45,485 bases of DNA, from assembly GCA_944329205.1 (NCBI GenBank), contig CALVHY010000064.1:1-45485 (forward strand), in the 5' to 3' direction. Origin of the DNA: an uncultured Bacilli bacterium. GTDB taxonomy: Bacteria > Bacillota_I > Bacilli_A > RF39 > UBA660. Of the stretch, positions 44,477-45,485 are shown in pieces; the stretch's first letter is position 1; each line of letters starts with the position of its first letter. Under the pieces are notes generated by a model. That model was not told the origin of the DNA, did not search any database, and saw only the letters and a program-made list of their open reading frames with translations. The position numbers were made by a program, and so were the translations under genes.

Positions 44477-44922
44477 TTAAAATATATAACTTGATCAATC
44501 CTTCCCAAAAGATAATCAGCTGATATTTTATATTTAGCGCATAATTGATAAAGAAACGGTGTAGCAATCAAATATCTTCCTCGTTCATAATCAGCATAGG
44601 TACCTTTGCCAATATTAAGAATTAAAGCTATCTTTTCCTGAGTTAATCTATGCGTTTTTCTAAATTGTTTAAGATTTTGGGAAATTTTAACTTTATCAAT
44701 ATCTTTAGTTATTTTTTCATAACAAACATTATCAGTAAATCCAAAGACATAATCAAGAGAAACATGAAAATAATTACAAAATGTAATCAAATGTTTAATA
44801 GGCATTAATACGTACAAAGTCTCATAATGACTATATGTATATTTAGATATCCCTAATATATCCGCCACTTCTTTTTGCCGCAATCCTGATCTTAATCTTA
44901 CTTCTTTTAATTTTAAAATCAT
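44473..44922 (-). CDS. Double XRE-family helix-turn-helix protein
   Basis: The product (149 residues from ATG 44922) contains two complete Cro/C1-type domains in tandem: LKEVRLRSGLRQKEVADILG then YTYSHYETL, and later LKQFRKTHRLTQEKIALILN then GTYADYERG. Each is followed by a similar tail (SLDYVFGFTD and SADYLLGRID), so the gene arose by internal duplication. It may bind DNA as a pseudo-dimer or bridge two sites. GTG 44934 is an alternative start. No enzyme domain is fused. Targets are unknown; the divergent surface protein gene is the first to test. Confidence 0.85.
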   Translation of the reverse strand: MILKLKEVRLRSGLRQKEVADILGISKYTYSHYETLYVLMPIKHLITFCNYFHVSLDYVFGFTDNVCYEKITKDIDKVKISQNLKQFRKTHRLTQEKIALILNIGKGTYADYERGRYLIATPFLYQLCAKYKISADYLLGRIDQVIYFK

Positions 44923-44995
44923 TTCCTTCACCACAATAATTTTCTCATTAAATCAAAAATGAATAAATTCAAGTGCCAAAATACCGAGAATTTTG

Positions 44996-45024
44996 TTGAC
45001 TTTGTGTCTAGTTGATTATATAAT
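44996..45024 (+). promoter_or_regulatory. Promoter of the second surface protein gene
   Basis: TTGACT (44996-45001), a 17-base spacer and a perfect TATAAT (45019-45024). The leader of about 85 bases contains two hairpins. Confidence 0.8.
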
Positions 45025-45030
45025 TTAGAT

Positions 45031-45095
45031 ATAAGCTAGGAAACTAACCATATCATAGCTTATCTTAAATCAAAAATAAATGAAGCTAGGCTTCA
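45031..45095 (+). other. Two hairpins in the 5' leader of the surface protein gene
   Basis: ATAAGCTA (45031-45038) pairs with TAGCTTAT (45056-45063), and TGAAGC with GCTTCA lies at 45081-45095, directly before the AAAGGAGTG site. They may stabilise the mRNA or tune translation. Confidence 0.45.
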
Positions 45096-45114
45096 CTAAA
45101 GGAGTGTAAAGAAA

Positions 45115-45485
45115 ATGAGAATAGAGAAGTTAAAAAAAAGCTACTTAACAAGAAACATTATTATAGGAGTCATCGTAATAGCCATAATCACAACTCTAAT
45201 ACTAAACTTTACAAGAGCAAGATACAGAACTACACAGAGTATACCTCTAGTTAATGGGACTATCACATTTAATAATGCTGATTTAAATGTGATAGCCATG
45301 TATCAAGAGAGTGATGCTGGCACATATGAAGAGATAGATATTATGCCGTCAAGTGGATATGCAATCAATGAAGAAGAAAGTTATTGCAATGTAAATGGCG
45401 AAAAAGATGAAAATGCTATTTTATATACTAATACTTCTATTGAACACGTGATTGGCAACCTACAAAAAGGAAGTAAATGTTATTT
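45115..45485 (+). CDS. Membrane-anchored surface protein, 3' end outside the window
   Basis: AAAGGAGTG precedes ATG 45115, and the frame is open to the edge (123 codons). The start reads LKKSYLTRNIIIGVIVIAII, one membrane helix, then NFTRARYRTT and a long outside region. It matches the protein at 7802-9124 closely through the helix and RA[KR]YR[ST]T, and more loosely further on (NGTI, DLNVIAMYQE, SSGYAINEEESYC). It is thus a paralogue, and its C-terminus outside the window may carry the same kind of variable domain. No GC-rich block is visible in the part shown. Confidence 0.82.
   Translation, partial: MRIEKLKKSYLTRNIIIGVIVIAIITTLILNFTRARYRTTQSIPLVNGTITFNNADLNVIAMYQESDAGTYEEIDIMPSSGYAINEEESYCNVNGEKDENAILYTNTSIEHVIGNLQKGSKCY

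Noticed and set aside
1-45485. Mycoplasma-type code (TGA as Trp), suggested by AT-richness
   Set aside because: TGA closes several genes exactly at overlaps with the next start (16230-16232, 18353-18355, 30910-30912), and Trp is encoded by TGG.
1-45485. CRISPR arrays, tRNA or rRNA genes, insertion sequences
   Set aside because: No spaced direct repeat array, cloverleaf with TTCRA loop, rRNA segment or transposase was seen on reading both strands.

Overview
The window looks like a chromosomal segment of a low-GC, anaerobic, walled Bacillota, most likely an uncultured gut Bacilli-type lineage (RF39- or Erysipelotrichia-like). The signs are AT-rich DNA, near-consensus sigma-A promoters, GGAGG or GGTGA ribosome binding sites, pyruvate formate-lyase, a two-gene minimal SUF system, MurT/GatD and an LtaS-like enzyme. 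TGA is used as a stop, so the code is standard rather than the Mycoplasma code. I saw no rRNA, tRNA, CRISPR array or insertion sequence.

Layout. 1-2130 is an accessory patch. It holds a Fic protein cut by the left edge, remnants of a Bro-N/DinD-like gene and of antitoxin-like tails, a PemK-like toxin frame without a usable start codon, and a stand-alone structured RNA with its own promoter and terminator. 2133-7673 carries a LigD-type PE-Pol protein without a ligase domain, SecG, a CDF transporter and PflB/PflA. 7802-9124 is a surface protein whose GC-rich C-terminal tail looks like the variable region of a diversity-generating retroelement target. A paralogue of its N-terminus starts at 45115 and leaves the window. 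9430-12927 is a radical SAM DNA-repair pair overlapping a divergent chaperonin. 13013-15024 is CysRS plus a YugP-like protein that has lost its HExxH motif.

15174-33091 is envelope polysaccharide biosynthesis: a TagO/WecA-like initiator and GalE, then a 14-gene operon from one strong promoter at 17344. The operon encodes a UDP-glucuronate 4-epimerase-like enzyme, a TupA-like ATP-grasp protein, an N5-(carboxyethyl)ornithine synthase homologue, glycosyltransferases, a Wzy-GT4-GT4 fusion, a PssD/PssE pair, a Wzx flippase, a dTDP-amino-sugar branch (RmlA, RmlB, aminotransferase, acyltransferase) and UDP-glucose dehydrogenase. Together they suggest a polymer with uronic acids that may be amidated by an opine-type amino acid and with an acylated amino-deoxy sugar.

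33149-45485 carries GlmS, MurT with a GatD lacking both glutaminase catalytic residues, a 35-residue basic protein with its own promoter and terminator, the minimal SufC/SufB-like pair, UvrB, an unknown coiled-coil protein, GtrA, an LtaS-like sulfatase-fold enzyme, a 33-residue ORF, a double-XRE regulator and the second surface protein. The best candidates for something undescribed are the opine/uronate locus, the putative DGR target, the structured RNA at 1066-1259 and the catalytically dead GatD.
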